Shown: piece by piece, positions 16,462 to 25,871 of the stretch | Layout of the letters: each line of letters starts with the position of its first letter | How positions within the stretch are numbered: the stretch's first letter is position 1 | Source: Ferruginibacter sp. | GTDB lineage: Bacteria > Bacteroidota > Bacteroidia > Chitinophagales > Chitinophagaceae | Assembly: GCA_017988335.1 (NCBI GenBank) | Contig: JAGNRZ010000017.1 | Coordinates: 1 to 32,217 of the forward strand | DNA: 32,217 nucleotides | Direction of reading: 5' to 3' | Notes under the pieces: generated by a model | Told to the model about the DNA's origin: nothing | The model's input: the letters and a program-made list of their open reading frames with translations, nothing else | Databases searched by the model: none | Translations under genes and position numbers: made by a program

Positions 16462-17319
16462 ATGAAATTTTATTTTAAAAAAATGCCGCCAGTATTGCTT
16501 GTTTTAATACTGTGCTGTTTCTTGGGCAAAGCCCAGCCTTGTACTATTAAGTTACATGAATTTTTAGAATCTGCCCCAAATAAAAATGGCGATAGAGCTG
16601 TAAAAGTTGGTAAAGAATATACCAGCTTTAAAGTGCCAACTGGCGAAAATGCATTACGGGTATATATACAAACCAATGTTACCGACTTTAAAAAATTAAA
16701 AGTAAATAAACGGTTGGGCATTAAAGTATTTACAATAGATAAGGGAAACGAATTAATTATTCATGATTGGGGTTGGTATCCACTTACAAAAAATCAACTT
16801 TTATCTACCAATTGTTATTTACCTGCTGGCGAAATTACTATTGCATTAATAGATGCCGAACACCCAGAAACTGTTTTTGCATTTCGTAAAATAACGGTGC
16901 AGCCAAACCAAGCAAAAGTGCAAAATACTGAAAGTGGTTTTCCTTATGAAAGAAAAAATTTTAAAATATGGACTTGCAAAAGTATTGATGATAATTGGAA
17001 AGCCATTGGGCAAACCACAAAAATAAAAGCCGGCAGTTGCATTAATTTATTTTTTGAAAGCACACAAAAAATTAAAAATTTAGGCATGATGCGTTGGGGA
17101 ATTTTTAAGGTAGAGGCAGATGGTAAGGAAACATACATTAATCAAAAAGACCAAGGGGTATCGCTTGCAGAGTGGCGTAGGCTTAGTTATGAAGAATGTG
17201 ATGAATTTAAAACGCTAGGAAAATACCGCATTTATATAAGTACAAAAGATGATGCAGATGCATACTTTGGTGTAAACAACAAAAATTATTTTGCCAAAGC
17301 AGATTTGATTGTAGAATAA
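16462..17319 (+). CDS. Secreted protein of unknown function
   Basis: This 285-residue protein has a Sec signal peptide (LLVLILCCFLGKAQ, cleavage near residue 25). I do not recognise the mature part. It appears to hold two beta-rich halves with a loosely similar layout: NALRVYIQTN...LGIKVFTIDKGNE...LPAGEITIALID (about 58-135) and SCINLFFEST...MRWGIFKVEADGKE...LGKYRIYIST (about 190-262). No catalytic motif or T9SS tail is visible, so it may be periplasmic or part of an outer-membrane assembly. It lies 32 bases upstream of the Ig-repeat protein and probably shares its transcript. A role with that protein is inference from position only. Confidence 0.75.
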   Translation: MKFYFKKMPPVLLVLILCCFLGKAQPCTIKLHEFLESAPNKNGDRAVKVGKEYTSFKVPTGENALRVYIQTNVTDFKKLKVNKRLGIKVFTIDKGNELIIHDWGWYPLTKNQLLSTNCYLPAGEITIALIDAEHPETVFAFRKITVQPNQAKVQNTESGFPYERKNFKIWTCKSIDDNWKAIGQTTKIKAGSCINLFFESTQKIKNLGMMRWGIFKVEADGKETYINQKDQGVSLAEWRRLSYEECDEFKTLGKYRIYISTKDDADAYFGVNNKNYFAKADLIVE

Positions 17320-17351
17320 ATTTTAAATTAAAAAACTGTAATAAATATAAC

Positions 17352-20300
17352 ATGAAGCAACAATTATTAAAACACATTTGTACGTTTGTTTTTACTTTGG
17401 TATTCATTTGCCAAAGTAAAGCACAAGTACATAGTACAAAATACAACGTAAAAATTTATTTAACAGCATACAAACATTTTTACGATTGTGGTACAGACAA
17501 TGGCACTGGAAACCCCGATCCAAGATACAAATTTAGTTTTCAATGCCTAGCAGATGCTACGCAAGATGGTGGATATATTTTTAAACAAAATGACCAGCCG
17601 TGTGGCGGCTATGTTTTGCCAGGCACATTAATGTATAACAAAAATGTATGTAGCAACGATAGTAGGATAAGAATTTTTTATACAAGTTGGGAGGAGGATA
17701 ACGGATCGGATGATGACTACGGTTTGGGTGATGACAATTTTGGGTCTAGCAACATTACCTACACATTATTTAGTGAGCCTCGTAGCAAAACTATACAAAT
17801 GTTGCATGTAGGTAATTACGACGTTGATTTAAAAATTGAATGGACACCGCTTTATGACCAAAGCATACAACTTATTTCCACAGCCGACTCTGTTTGTAAG
17901 GAAGATGCCATTACTATTTCTGTAGCACCAACATCGCCGCCAGTATTTTTAGATTATAATTGGTATTACAGCTTACTGCCAAATGGATTGCCAGATGTTG
18001 CTACTTTTTTTCATAATGGCAATTCATTAAGTTTACCTTCAGGGGCATTAAATGTTGGCATCAATAATTTTTATGTAACGGGTAGTTTAGATATTAATGG
18101 AGGAGGTTCCTGCGAAAGCGGTGCCACAAAAAAAACAATTTATGTAAGAAATGAAGGAAGTACACTTACACCAATTTACACAACAGATAGTGCTTGTGTT
18201 GGCTCATTAACTTATTTAACTGTAAGTGGTGCAAATAATTCCGAAACCTTACGTGCCTATTTTGATGCTAACTGCACCATTCCTGCCAGCGATGTTGTAA
18301 ATGCACATTTAGGTAATAGTAATATTCAAACTTATCCAATATTACCAGATAACAATAGCCCTAATCCCAATATTAGACGAATATATATAAGGGCTACAAC
18401 TGCTTTTGGGTGTACTGGCCCTTCTACATTCGTGGATGTTTATTTAGTAACACCACCACCGCCACCAACAATTTCAAACATAACGGTTTGTGCTAATCAA
18501 TCTATTAGATTAATAGCAACATCTACTTTACCTACTAGTTATTTTAGTTGGGTTGCACCAAACAATAGTATTTTAGCTACACATGTAGCTACTACTTATT
18601 ACGATACTTTAATTATACCAGGCATCACTACTCCAGAAAATTATCTTTACAGGGTTGGTAATGGTACTGGCTTTACAACACGTAATGGGTTTCCTATATC
18701 TTGCTACAGCGATTATAAATATTTTACAATTACAGTAATTGCACCTCCTACATTGGTTTCTACAACCATTGGCGATACTACTTGCCCAGGTGGCACGGCA
18801 TTTTTACAAGCCACCGGAAATTCGGGTACGTATTTATGGTATAAAAATGCCACTGGAGGTGCCGTGTTGGGTTCTGGCATTGCATTTACTACACCCCCAC
18901 TAATGGCAACCGATAGTTTTTTTGTAGCTGTAAGTAATGGTGTTTGTGAAGGCCCTCGAAAAAAAGTGATAGCTATTGTACAACCACTACAACCATTAAC
19001 AGGCACAGGTTATAGCACCTGCCCAGGCGATAATGGAACCTTGCAAATAAACCCGGTGTTTGGTGCTACACAATACTATTGGTATAATGCTGCAACCGGC
19101 GGTACACTTATACACCAAGGAGTTACATTTATTACTGCACCTTTATTTAATACAACTACATATTATGTAAGCTACTTAAAACGTGGTTGCGAAAGTGCAA
19201 GAATTCCATTAACTGTAACAATAACGCCTTTACCTTTATTAACGGCAAACAATGTAACTATTTGTGCCAATAATGTAGCACAACCATCAATTAGTCCTAT
19301 AAATAATGCCACACAATATTTGTGGTACAACGCAAATACAGGCGGTAGTTTAATACATACAGGCATATCATATACAACACCAATTTTAAACACAACAACT
19401 GTTTATTATGTGAGTTATAAAAATGGCAATTGCGAAAGCGGTAGAACAGCCGTAACTGTAACTGTAAATACATTGCCAATTGCAACTGCAGTTACATCTA
19501 ATAGCCCATTATGTGAGCATCAAACCCTGCAATTAAATACGGCAACTACACCAAATGTAAATTATTTGTGGACTGGGCCAAACGGTTTTACATCTACAAT
19601 GCAAAATCCAACTATTGTAGATGTAATAGAGGCTAATCATCAAGGGTTTTATACACTGCAATTAACTAGTACTGCTACAAATTGCAAAAGTGTACCTGTT
19701 AGTGTTTTGGTAGATATTCATCATTTTCCTGATAATATTATTGCAGTTAATAATTCGCCTAAATGCGAAGGCAGTAACATAAATTTAGATGCATCATCTT
19801 TATTTGGAGCTTCGTACAGCTGGATAGGGCCAAATGCATTTACATCTTCTTTAAAAACACCAGTATTAAACAATGTAAAAATTGTAAATGCAGGAATATA
19901 CAAAGTAGTGTTACAGCAAGATGGATGTATTAGCGATACTGCAAAAACCACAGTAGTAATTTGGCCTTTACCCATAAGTAATGCAGGTAACGATACTACA
20001 ATAATACAAGGTTCATCTTTTCAATTGCATGGTAGTGGCGGCATTACTTTTGGGTGGAACAATACACCTTACTTAAATACATTAAATATACCTAACCCAA
20101 CAGTAAATAATTTGCCCATAGGCATACACAAATTTATATTAAATGTTTGGAGCGATAAAGGATGCACAAGTGCAGATACTGTACAGATAACCGTTTTGCC
20201 AAATTTTAGTTTGGAAATACCAAATTTAATTACTCCTAACGGAGATGGGTATAATGATAGTTGGAAGATTAAATATTTAGAAAACATAAACAATTTTACA

Positions 20301-20465
20301 CTAGAAATTTATTCAAGAGGAGGGGCAAAAGTGTTTGAAACAAAATCGGCTTTACAATATTGGGATGGAACATATAAAGGAGCAAAACTACCAGATGGTG
20401 CCTACTGGTACAAGATAATAACCCCTCCAAAATTATATACAGGAGCTATTACGATTAAACGATAA
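17352..20465 (+). CDS. Large surface protein with Ig-like repeats and type B T9SS (gliding-associated) C-terminal domain
   Basis: This 1037-residue protein has a signal peptide (1-25, ending QSKAQ). Its N-terminal region (about 26-190) is rich in cysteine, glycine and acidic residues. Three clearly related Ig-like modules follow (about 466-543, 548-625 and 626-706), each with a CPG or CAN start, a YxWY(K/N)AxTGG core and a CE(S/G) end. Two further Ig-like modules contain YLWTGPNGF and YSWIGPNAF (about 707-875). The end (about 955-1037) is the CHU_C/type B domain: ITPNGDGYNDSWKI, FTLEIYSRGGAKVFE, YWDGTYKG, LPDGAYWYKI. It is exported by T9SS and probably adhesive. A PorP/SprF-family gene follows, as is usual for type B cargo. 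Confidence 0.9.
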   Translation: MKQQLLKHICTFVFTLVFICQSKAQVHSTKYNVKIYLTAYKHFYDCGTDNGTGNPDPRYKFSFQCLADATQDGGYIFKQNDQPCGGYVLPGTLMYNKNVCSNDSRIRIFYTSWEEDNGSDDDYGLGDDNFGSSNITYTLFSEPRSKTIQMLHVGNYDVDLKIEWTPLYDQSIQLISTADSVCKEDAITISVAPTSPPVFLDYNWYYSLLPNGLPDVATFFHNGNSLSLPSGALNVGINNFYVTGSLDINGGGSCESGATKKTIYVRNEGSTLTPIYTTDSACVGSLTYLTVSGANNSETLRAYFDANCTIPASDVVNAHLGNSNIQTYPILPDNNSPNPNIRRIYIRATTAFGCTGPSTFVDVYLVTPPPPPTISNITVCANQSIRLIATSTLPTSYFSWVAPNNSILATHVATTYYDTLIIPGITTPENYLYRVGNGTGFTTRNGFPISCYSDYKYFTITVIAPPTLVSTTIGDTTCPGGTAFLQATGNSGTYLWYKNATGGAVLGSGIAFTTPPLMATDSFFVAVSNGVCEGPRKKVIAIVQPLQPLTGTGYSTCPGDNGTLQINPVFGATQYYWYNAATGGTLIHQGVTFITAPLFNTTTYYVSYLKRGCESARIPLTVTITPLPLLTANNVTICANNVAQPSISPINNATQYLWYNANTGGSLIHTGISYTTPILNTTTVYYVSYKNGNCESGRTAVTVTVNTLPIATAVTSNSPLCEHQTLQLNTATTPNVNYLWTGPNGFTSTMQNPTIVDVIEANHQGFYTLQLTSTATNCKSVPVSVLVDIHHFPDNIIAVNNSPKCEGSNINLDASSLFGASYSWIGPNAFTSSLKTPVLNNVKIVNAGIYKVVLQQDGCISDTAKTTVVIWPLPISNAGNDTTIIQGSSFQLHGSGGITFGWNNTPYLNTLNIPNPTVNNLPIGIHKFILNVWSDKGCTSADTVQITVLPNFSLEIPNLITPNGDGYNDSWKIKYLENINNFTLEIYSRGGAKVFETKSALQYWDGTYKGAKLPDGAYWYKIITPPKLYTGAITIKR

Positions 20466-20472
20466 AATATGA

Positions 20473-20494
20473 GCAACCTAAGTAATTAGGCTGC
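20473..20494 (+). other. Weak hairpin between the Ig-repeat gene and the PorP-OmpA gene
   Basis: GCAACCTAA (20473-20481) and TTAGGCTGC (20486-20494) pair at all but one position around a GTAA loop. There is no T tract directly after it, so it is more likely a processing or attenuation structure than a full terminator. Confidence 0.3.
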
Positions 20495-20517
20495 ATTAAA
20501 AAACAAATTTTTTTAAC

Positions 20518-22011
20518 ATGATACACAAAATTAATAATCAAAAACTAGGCTTTTTAATGGTGGCAATTTTAAGTTGCTTTTTAAGCAAAGCACAACAAAT
20601 GCCCATATTAAACGCCTATCATCAAACCAATTTGCTGTACAACCCAGCAAGTACTGGTAGTAATACCGAAACAAGTATTTTTGTTGGTGTAAAAAAGCAA
20701 TATAGTAATGCCCCCTTTGCACCAGTTACAAGTTTTGTTACATTCGATCATTCATTAACCCAAAATAAATTAGGCTTAGGTTTTGTAGCCATGAGTGATA
20801 GAACACAATTTACTACAAACAATACAGCAATGGCAACCTTAGCCTATCATGCCCAATTAAGTAATAATAAAATACATTATTTTTCGGGCGGCTTTGGTTT
20901 GGGAATTGTTAACCAACGATTTGATTTTAGTAAGGCTGTAGTTGCCGATGCTAGCGATCCCATACTTTTAAACGACAACTCATCTGCAACAGTGTTTGAT
21001 ATGAATGTTGGTATTTTATATAGATACGAGGGATTAAAAATGGGTTTTTCGGTTCCACAAATTTTAAACAATACAGTGAGGTATAAAAATAATAAATTAA
21101 ATGAAACTGCATCTAATTATAAATTGGCTCGTCACTATATGGCATCTTTAGGATATACTATAAAAATTAATAAAAACGAATTTAATACCATTACTCCATC
21201 AATAATAATGAGAAAAGTTGATGGAATGCCAACACAATACGACGGTAGTTTAAACTATAATTATTTTAACAAATTTTGGATAGGAGGAGGTTACAGATCG
21301 GGTATAAAATTAACCGAAGCAGCATCTTATCATGCTAGTGCTGGATTAGCTGTAAACAATAAATTAAATGTAACATACTATTACGAGCAATTGAGTAATA
21401 GCGGTGCAAAAACTGCATTTGGCAATGCTCATGAAATAGTTGTTGGGTTTAAAATAAATAAAAAAAATACTACTGCAATAACCACTACTACAACAGAATT
21501 GCCAACAACTACAACTAGTACAGATTACAACAATTATATTAACAATCAGCAACAAGCAATAAGTAAAACTCAAGAAGAGTTAAAAGCATTAAATGAAAAA
21601 ATTAATAACGGAATTGTACAAAATGTAGAAGATGGAAAAAATGGGGCTATTGCTAAAGCAAATGTTATTTATAAAAAATTAGGCAGCATATATTTTAATT
21701 TAAATAGTGCCGATTTAACAGAAGAAACAAAAGCTAATTTAAATACAATAACAAACGCTTTAATTAATTTAAAAAGTAATGCCTTTGTATATTTGGCAGG
21801 TAATGCAAGCCAAGAAGGAAACGATGTAGCAAATTTAATTTTAAGTACCAAAAGAGCAAATGCAGTAAAAAAGTATGTAGAAGAAAAAGGTATAAAACTA
21901 CCAATTTTATTATTAAGCTACGGCGAAAATAGCCCTATAACTACCCAGCAAATTGACGAAGAGGATAAAAATAAAAACAGACGAGTAGATATTTTTATTA
22001 GCAGACAATAA
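20518..22011 (+). CDS. PorP/SprF-family T9SS outer-membrane protein fused to an OmpA-like domain
   Basis: This 497-residue protein has a signal peptide (ending LSKAQ), then a PorP/SprF-type beta-barrel (about 25-315) beginning QQMPILNAYHQTNLLYNPAS with GLGFVAMSDRTQF and FDMNVGILYRYEGLKMGFSV. A threonine-rich linker (about 317-342) and a short coiled-coil-like stretch (about 345-370) lead to an OmpA peptidoglycan-binding domain (about 385-497): IYFNLNSADLTEETK...LAGNASQEGN...LSTKRANAVKKYVEEKGI...SYGENSP...NRRVDIFIS. PorP/SprF proteins help export or anchor type B cargo; the OmpA part could tie the barrel to the wall. The likely partner is the type B protein encoded just upstream. Confidence 0.9.
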   Translation: MIHKINNQKLGFLMVAILSCFLSKAQQMPILNAYHQTNLLYNPASTGSNTETSIFVGVKKQYSNAPFAPVTSFVTFDHSLTQNKLGLGFVAMSDRTQFTTNNTAMATLAYHAQLSNNKIHYFSGGFGLGIVNQRFDFSKAVVADASDPILLNDNSSATVFDMNVGILYRYEGLKMGFSVPQILNNTVRYKNNKLNETASNYKLARHYMASLGYTIKINKNEFNTITPSIIMRKVDGMPTQYDGSLNYNYFNKFWIGGGYRSGIKLTEAASYHASAGLAVNNKLNVTYYYEQLSNSGAKTAFGNAHEIVVGFKINKKNTTAITTTTTELPTTTTSTDYNNYINNQQQAISKTQEELKALNEKINNGIVQNVEDGKNGAIAKANVIYKKLGSIYFNLNSADLTEETKANLNTITNALINLKSNAFVYLAGNASQEGNDVANLILSTKRANAVKKYVEEKGIKLPILLLSYGENSPITTQQIDEEDKNKNRRVDIFISRQ

Positions 22012-22039
22012 CGCTTCTTAATTTTACAAGTTTTGCATA

Positions 22040-22159
22040 ATGAAAAAAATAGGAAATGATAAAGATAAAAAAAAACAGTTAAAATATTTCGACTGGTGGC
22101 TATTCTGTTTTTTAGCAATTGTTATTATTTTACTTGTATTTTTAGTAAATATTAAATGA
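22040..22159 (+). CDS. 39-residue single-span membrane microprotein
   Basis: This short frame reads MKKIGNDKDKKKQLKYFDWW followed by a hydrophobic span LFCFLAIVIILLVFLVNIK. A lysine-rich N-terminus and one membrane helix suggest the N-terminus stays in the cytoplasm. Its TGA (22157-22159) overlaps the ATG of the histidine kinase (22156) as ATGA, the usual sign of translational coupling, and the upstream sequence AAGTTTTGCATAATG resembles the TTTG-proximal promoters seen elsewhere in the window. Product unknown. It may modulate or localise the kinase, which is inference. It could still be a chance frame, but amphipathic design and exact overlap argue against this. Confidence 0.6.
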   Translation: MKKIGNDKDKKKQLKYFDWWLFCFLAIVIILLVFLVNIK

Positions 22160-25110
22160 GTATAAAAAAAATAATAATTAAATGGGTAATTATTGGTTGC
22201 ATTATATTGCAGCCAATTTGCCTTTTTGCCCAACCCTACAATTTTACAACTTACACAGAAGCGAATGGATTGCCAAGCGGATACATAGAACGGGTATTTG
22301 AAGATTCCAAAGGTTATCTTTGGATTTGCACGTATGGCGGATTAAGTAGGTTTGATGGTAGAAATTTTAAAAATTATGACATTAAAGATGGGCTGCCCGG
22401 CAATTTTTGCGACGAAATTTTTGAAGACAAAATTGGAAACCTTTGGATTTGTACACGAAAGGGCATAAGTTGTTTTAATGGCAAAACGTTTACAAATTAT
22501 TTAAACCCAGATACCTTAGCATCTACCTATACAGCTCATCCTAGCATAAATCAAAATAATCAATTTTCATTTGTTTTAAATGGAAAAAATGCGTTCATAC
22601 AAAAAAATAAAATTCAATTTAACAATGAGTTAGATAGCTTTAAAAATTTGCCTACAACTAAATTTACGGTAGCAACTTTACAAAATAATTTAAAAATAAT
22701 AAACACCAACTTGGGCTTATTTACACTATTACCAAATAAGCAACCTGTAAAAATTTTAAATTGCACCAATAATATAAATGTTGTTTTTGTACATCCTTCC
22801 GAAATAAATGCATTTTATTTTGTTAATCAACATGGTGTTTTTCATTGGCAAAATAATCAAATAAATAAATTAAGTACACACAATTTTAGCAAATCGCTTT
22901 GTGCAAGTTTGTTTGTAGATGATGAAAAAAAAATTTGGGTTGGCTGCGAAGACGAAGGCGTATGGCTGTTACAAAAAAATACATCTACGTTAATAAAAAA
23001 TGAACTGCCTGGGCTTTTGGTTCCAAGCTTTTATCAAGATAAATTTGGAACAATTTGGATTTGCACCTTTAGAGGGTTGGTAAAACTAACACCAAAATGT
23101 ATTCAGCACTTTAATAAGCAAAGCGGTTTGGTAAATGAAGATATTAGATCGTCGCAGGTTTTGATAAATAGTACTGTACTTATGCAAACAGCACTTTTTA
23201 AAAATAATGAGTTAACTAAGTTGCCACAACAAATACAACATTTAGCAACAAATTTTTATAAAGATTTTGTAAGCACAATATTTTTAGACTTTAAAAATAA
23301 ATGGTGGATTTTTGCAGACCACGCCATTTACACTTACAACAACAATCGGCTAAAAAATATAACACCCCAATTAAAACCATATAGTTGTCGCAATGCCATA
23401 TTATGTAAAAAAGATAGCAGCATTTGGTTTGCCAATTCAAATATCATTTACTGTGTAAAAAACGGTTCTATTAGTAAAACAATTTCAACCTTAAGCAATG
23501 GAAAACCATTAAGCAATGTTGTTTATTTTTACTCCGATTTTTACGGAAATATTTGGATTGCCGAAAAAGAACGATTATTACTTTATAATAACCAATCCTT
23601 AATTGACTTTACGCCTAATTTACAACTGCCTTCTAAAACATTGGCACAAGTATGTTATAGCAACCAACTAGGCTTTTGGATACGTACACAAGGCTTTGGA
23701 GCATTACATTTTTTATACACCAAAAATGGTTTTGTAAAAGATAAATTTATAAATACAGATAACGGGTTAACTAATAATTTTGTTCATGATATTAAAGTAG
23801 ATGATTACCAAAATGTTTGGGTAGCTACTTTAAATGGATTGTATAGGGTTAAAGAAAATGAATTAATAAAAAATACCTACAGCGTAAAATATTTTACTAA
23901 AACAGAAGATGGATTAGATGTTACCAATTGGAACCTAGCTTTTTTAGAAAAAGATGCAAACCACAATATTTGGCTTGGCACTGCAAATGGGGTGTATAAA
24001 ATAAATAGCAATAAAATAATTGAAAACACAAGCACCCCACAAATAAGTATTCAAAAAATTGCCGTTATTAACAACGAAAATGGTAATAAACCTTTCCTAA
24101 TAAACCCCGATAGCAATAATGTTGTATTTACGGCCAATCAAAACGATATTACCTTTAACTATAATGGCATTAATATACAAAGTGCATTTATACAATACAG
24201 TTATATGCTAAAGGGTAAAGATAATGACTGGATAAATAACAAAAATAACGAACAAATTAGTTATTATAACTTGCCTCCTGGTAAATATACTTTTATGGTT
24301 AAAGCAATTAACGAAGCAGGAATACATAGCAAAACGGCAACATATTCGTTTACCATAATTCCTCCATTTTGGCAACAATGGTGGTTTAGAATTTTACTAA
24401 TATTAACCAGCGTTTTACTTTTGTATACCTATATAATCAGAAGAGAAAAGCTAAAAGAAAAAGAAAATAAAATTGCTTTGCAAATGAGCGAATTAAAACT
24501 TACAGCCTTGCAAAGCCAAATGAATCCACATTTTATTTTTAATTCCTTAAACAGTATTCAAAACTATATACTACAACAAAAGCCTATTGAAGCAGCTAGG
24601 TATCTTAGTAAGTTTAGCAAATTAATGCGTAGAATTTTAGATCAAAGTTTCGATAATTTTACCCCCCTTAACGAAATAGTAGAAACCCTAAAAATGTATT
24701 TGGAATTAGAAGCATTTAGATTTAGTAATGAATTTACTTGGCAAGTAAAAGTAGATAATGAAAAAAATATTGCCAATGTAAAATTACCTGCAATGCTTTT
24801 GCAGCCATTTGTCGAAAATGCAATAATACATGGACTTATGCCTAAAATTGGCAATAAAAATTTACTCATTCATTTATACAAAAAAAGTAATACACTACAC
24901 TGTATTATTGAAGATGATGGCATTGGCAGACAAAATGAACTGCAAAGTAAAACACACATTAGTAGGGGGCAAAAGCTTACAGCAGATATGCTTGCAACAA
25001 TTGAAAATTTATTGCACACCAATGCCGAAATAATTATTACAGATAAAATAAATCAACAAAATTTACCAATTGGTACAATTGTGAATTTAATAATACCCTT
25101 AACCAATTAA
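22156..25110 (+). CDS. Two-component propeller-type sensor histidine kinase (LytS-like kinase domain)
   Basis: This 984-residue membrane kinase has a signal peptide or N-terminal anchor (ending CLFAQ). A large periplasmic region has Reg_prop beta-propeller repeats (about 25-615), such as GLPSGYIERVFEDSKGYLWICTYGGLSRFDG, and a Y_Y_Y domain follows (about 650-735). One membrane span (about 738-757) leads to a His_kinase domain with the phosphoacceptor in LQSQMNPHFIFNSLNSIQ (His792) and an HATPase part: PAMLLQPFVENAIIHG (N box) and IEDDGIGRQ (G1). It differs from hybrid kinases in having no receiver domain of its own. The LytTR regulator gene follows after two bases and is its likely partner. 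The signal sensed is unknown. Confidence 0.92.
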   Translation: MSIKKIIIKWVIIGCIILQPICLFAQPYNFTTYTEANGLPSGYIERVFEDSKGYLWICTYGGLSRFDGRNFKNYDIKDGLPGNFCDEIFEDKIGNLWICTRKGISCFNGKTFTNYLNPDTLASTYTAHPSINQNNQFSFVLNGKNAFIQKNKIQFNNELDSFKNLPTTKFTVATLQNNLKIINTNLGLFTLLPNKQPVKILNCTNNINVVFVHPSEINAFYFVNQHGVFHWQNNQINKLSTHNFSKSLCASLFVDDEKKIWVGCEDEGVWLLQKNTSTLIKNELPGLLVPSFYQDKFGTIWICTFRGLVKLTPKCIQHFNKQSGLVNEDIRSSQVLINSTVLMQTALFKNNELTKLPQQIQHLATNFYKDFVSTIFLDFKNKWWIFADHAIYTYNNNRLKNITPQLKPYSCRNAILCKKDSSIWFANSNIIYCVKNGSISKTISTLSNGKPLSNVVYFYSDFYGNIWIAEKERLLLYNNQSLIDFTPNLQLPSKTLAQVCYSNQLGFWIRTQGFGALHFLYTKNGFVKDKFINTDNGLTNNFVHDIKVDDYQNVWVATLNGLYRVKENELIKNTYSVKYFTKTEDGLDVTNWNLAFLEKDANHNIWLGTANGVYKINSNKIIENTSTPQISIQKIAVINNENGNKPFLINPDSNNVVFTANQNDITFNYNGINIQSAFIQYSYMLKGKDNDWINNKNNEQISYYNLPPGKYTFMVKAINEAGIHSKTATYSFTIIPPFWQQWWFRILLILTSVLLLYTYIIRREKLKEKENKIALQMSELKLTALQSQMNPHFIFNSLNSIQNYILQQKPIEAARYLSKFSKLMRRILDQSFDNFTPLNEIVETLKMYLELEAFRFSNEFTWQVKVDNEKNIANVKLPAMLLQPFVENAIIHGLMPKIGNKNLLIHLYKKSNTLHCIIEDDGIGRQNELQSKTHISRGQKLTADMLATIENLLHTNAEIIITDKINQQNLPIGTIVNLIIPLTN

Positions 25111-25112
25111 TT

Positions 25113-25868
25113 ATGAATTGCATTATTACAGACGATGAACAAAATAGTAGAGAAGCATTAAAAAATTTACTTGCTTTAATAGCCCCCACAATACAAGTAG
25201 TAGCCGAAGCCGTAAATACACAAGAAGCCAAATTGTTAGTAGAAAAATTAAATCCAGATATTTTATTTTTGGATATAAATATGCCAGGGCAAACTGGTAT
25301 TGAGTTTTTAGAAACACATGGCCCTTTAAATTGTCAGGTTATTTTTACAACTGCTTATAATGAGTATGCAGTAAAAGCGTTTAGATTAAATGCGATCGAT
25401 TTTTTGCTAAAACCAATAGATCCCGATGATTTAGAATCTGCCATAAAAAAAGCAACTACATACAAAACTATATTTACATCTCAGCAATTACAAGCCACTC
25501 AAGCAATAATTAAAAATAACCATACAGCCCATAATCAAAAATTGGCAGTATCTAATTCCGATGGTATTCATTTTTTAGAAATACAAAATATTATATACAT
25601 AGAAGCTTCGGGGCCGTACACAAATTTTTATATCAATGAACAAAATAAAATTACAATATCTAAACCTTTAAAAGAATATGATGAGCTATTGAGTAGTTTT
25701 AATTTTTTAAGAGTACACCAAAGTTTTTTGGTAAATATCAACCATATAAAAAAATATATTAAAGGCGATGGAGGGCAGCTTATAATGACCAATGACCATG
25801 AGGTAGAAGTAAGCCGTCGGAAAAAAGACAATTTAATGGAGATGTTAAAGAATATTGCTTTAAAATAA
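25113..25868 (+). CDS. LytTR-family response regulator
   Basis: This 251-residue regulator has a receiver domain (about 1-120) with acidic pocket DDE (7-9), phosphoacceptor Asp54 in ILFLDINMPG, the TTAYNEYAVKAF helix and the FLLKPID lysine loop. A LytTR DNA-binding domain (about 140-250) contains IIYIEASGPYTNFYI, FLRVHQSFLVNINHIKKYIKGDG and VEVSRRKKDNL. Such regulators bind short paired direct repeats. The pairing with the propeller kinase is strongly supported by adjacency. Target genes cannot be identified from the window. It converges on the B12-binding gene with a gap of three bases and no visible terminator. Confidence 0.95.
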   Translation: MNCIITDDEQNSREALKNLLALIAPTIQVVAEAVNTQEAKLLVEKLNPDILFLDINMPGQTGIEFLETHGPLNCQVIFTTAYNEYAVKAFRLNAIDFLLKPIDPDDLESAIKKATTYKTIFTSQQLQATQAIIKNNHTAHNQKLAVSNSDGIHFLEIQNIIYIEASGPYTNFYINEQNKITISKPLKEYDELLSSFNFLRVHQSFLVNINHIKKYIKGDGGQLIMTNDHEVEVSRRKKDNLMEMLKNIALK

Positions 25869-25871
25869 CTA

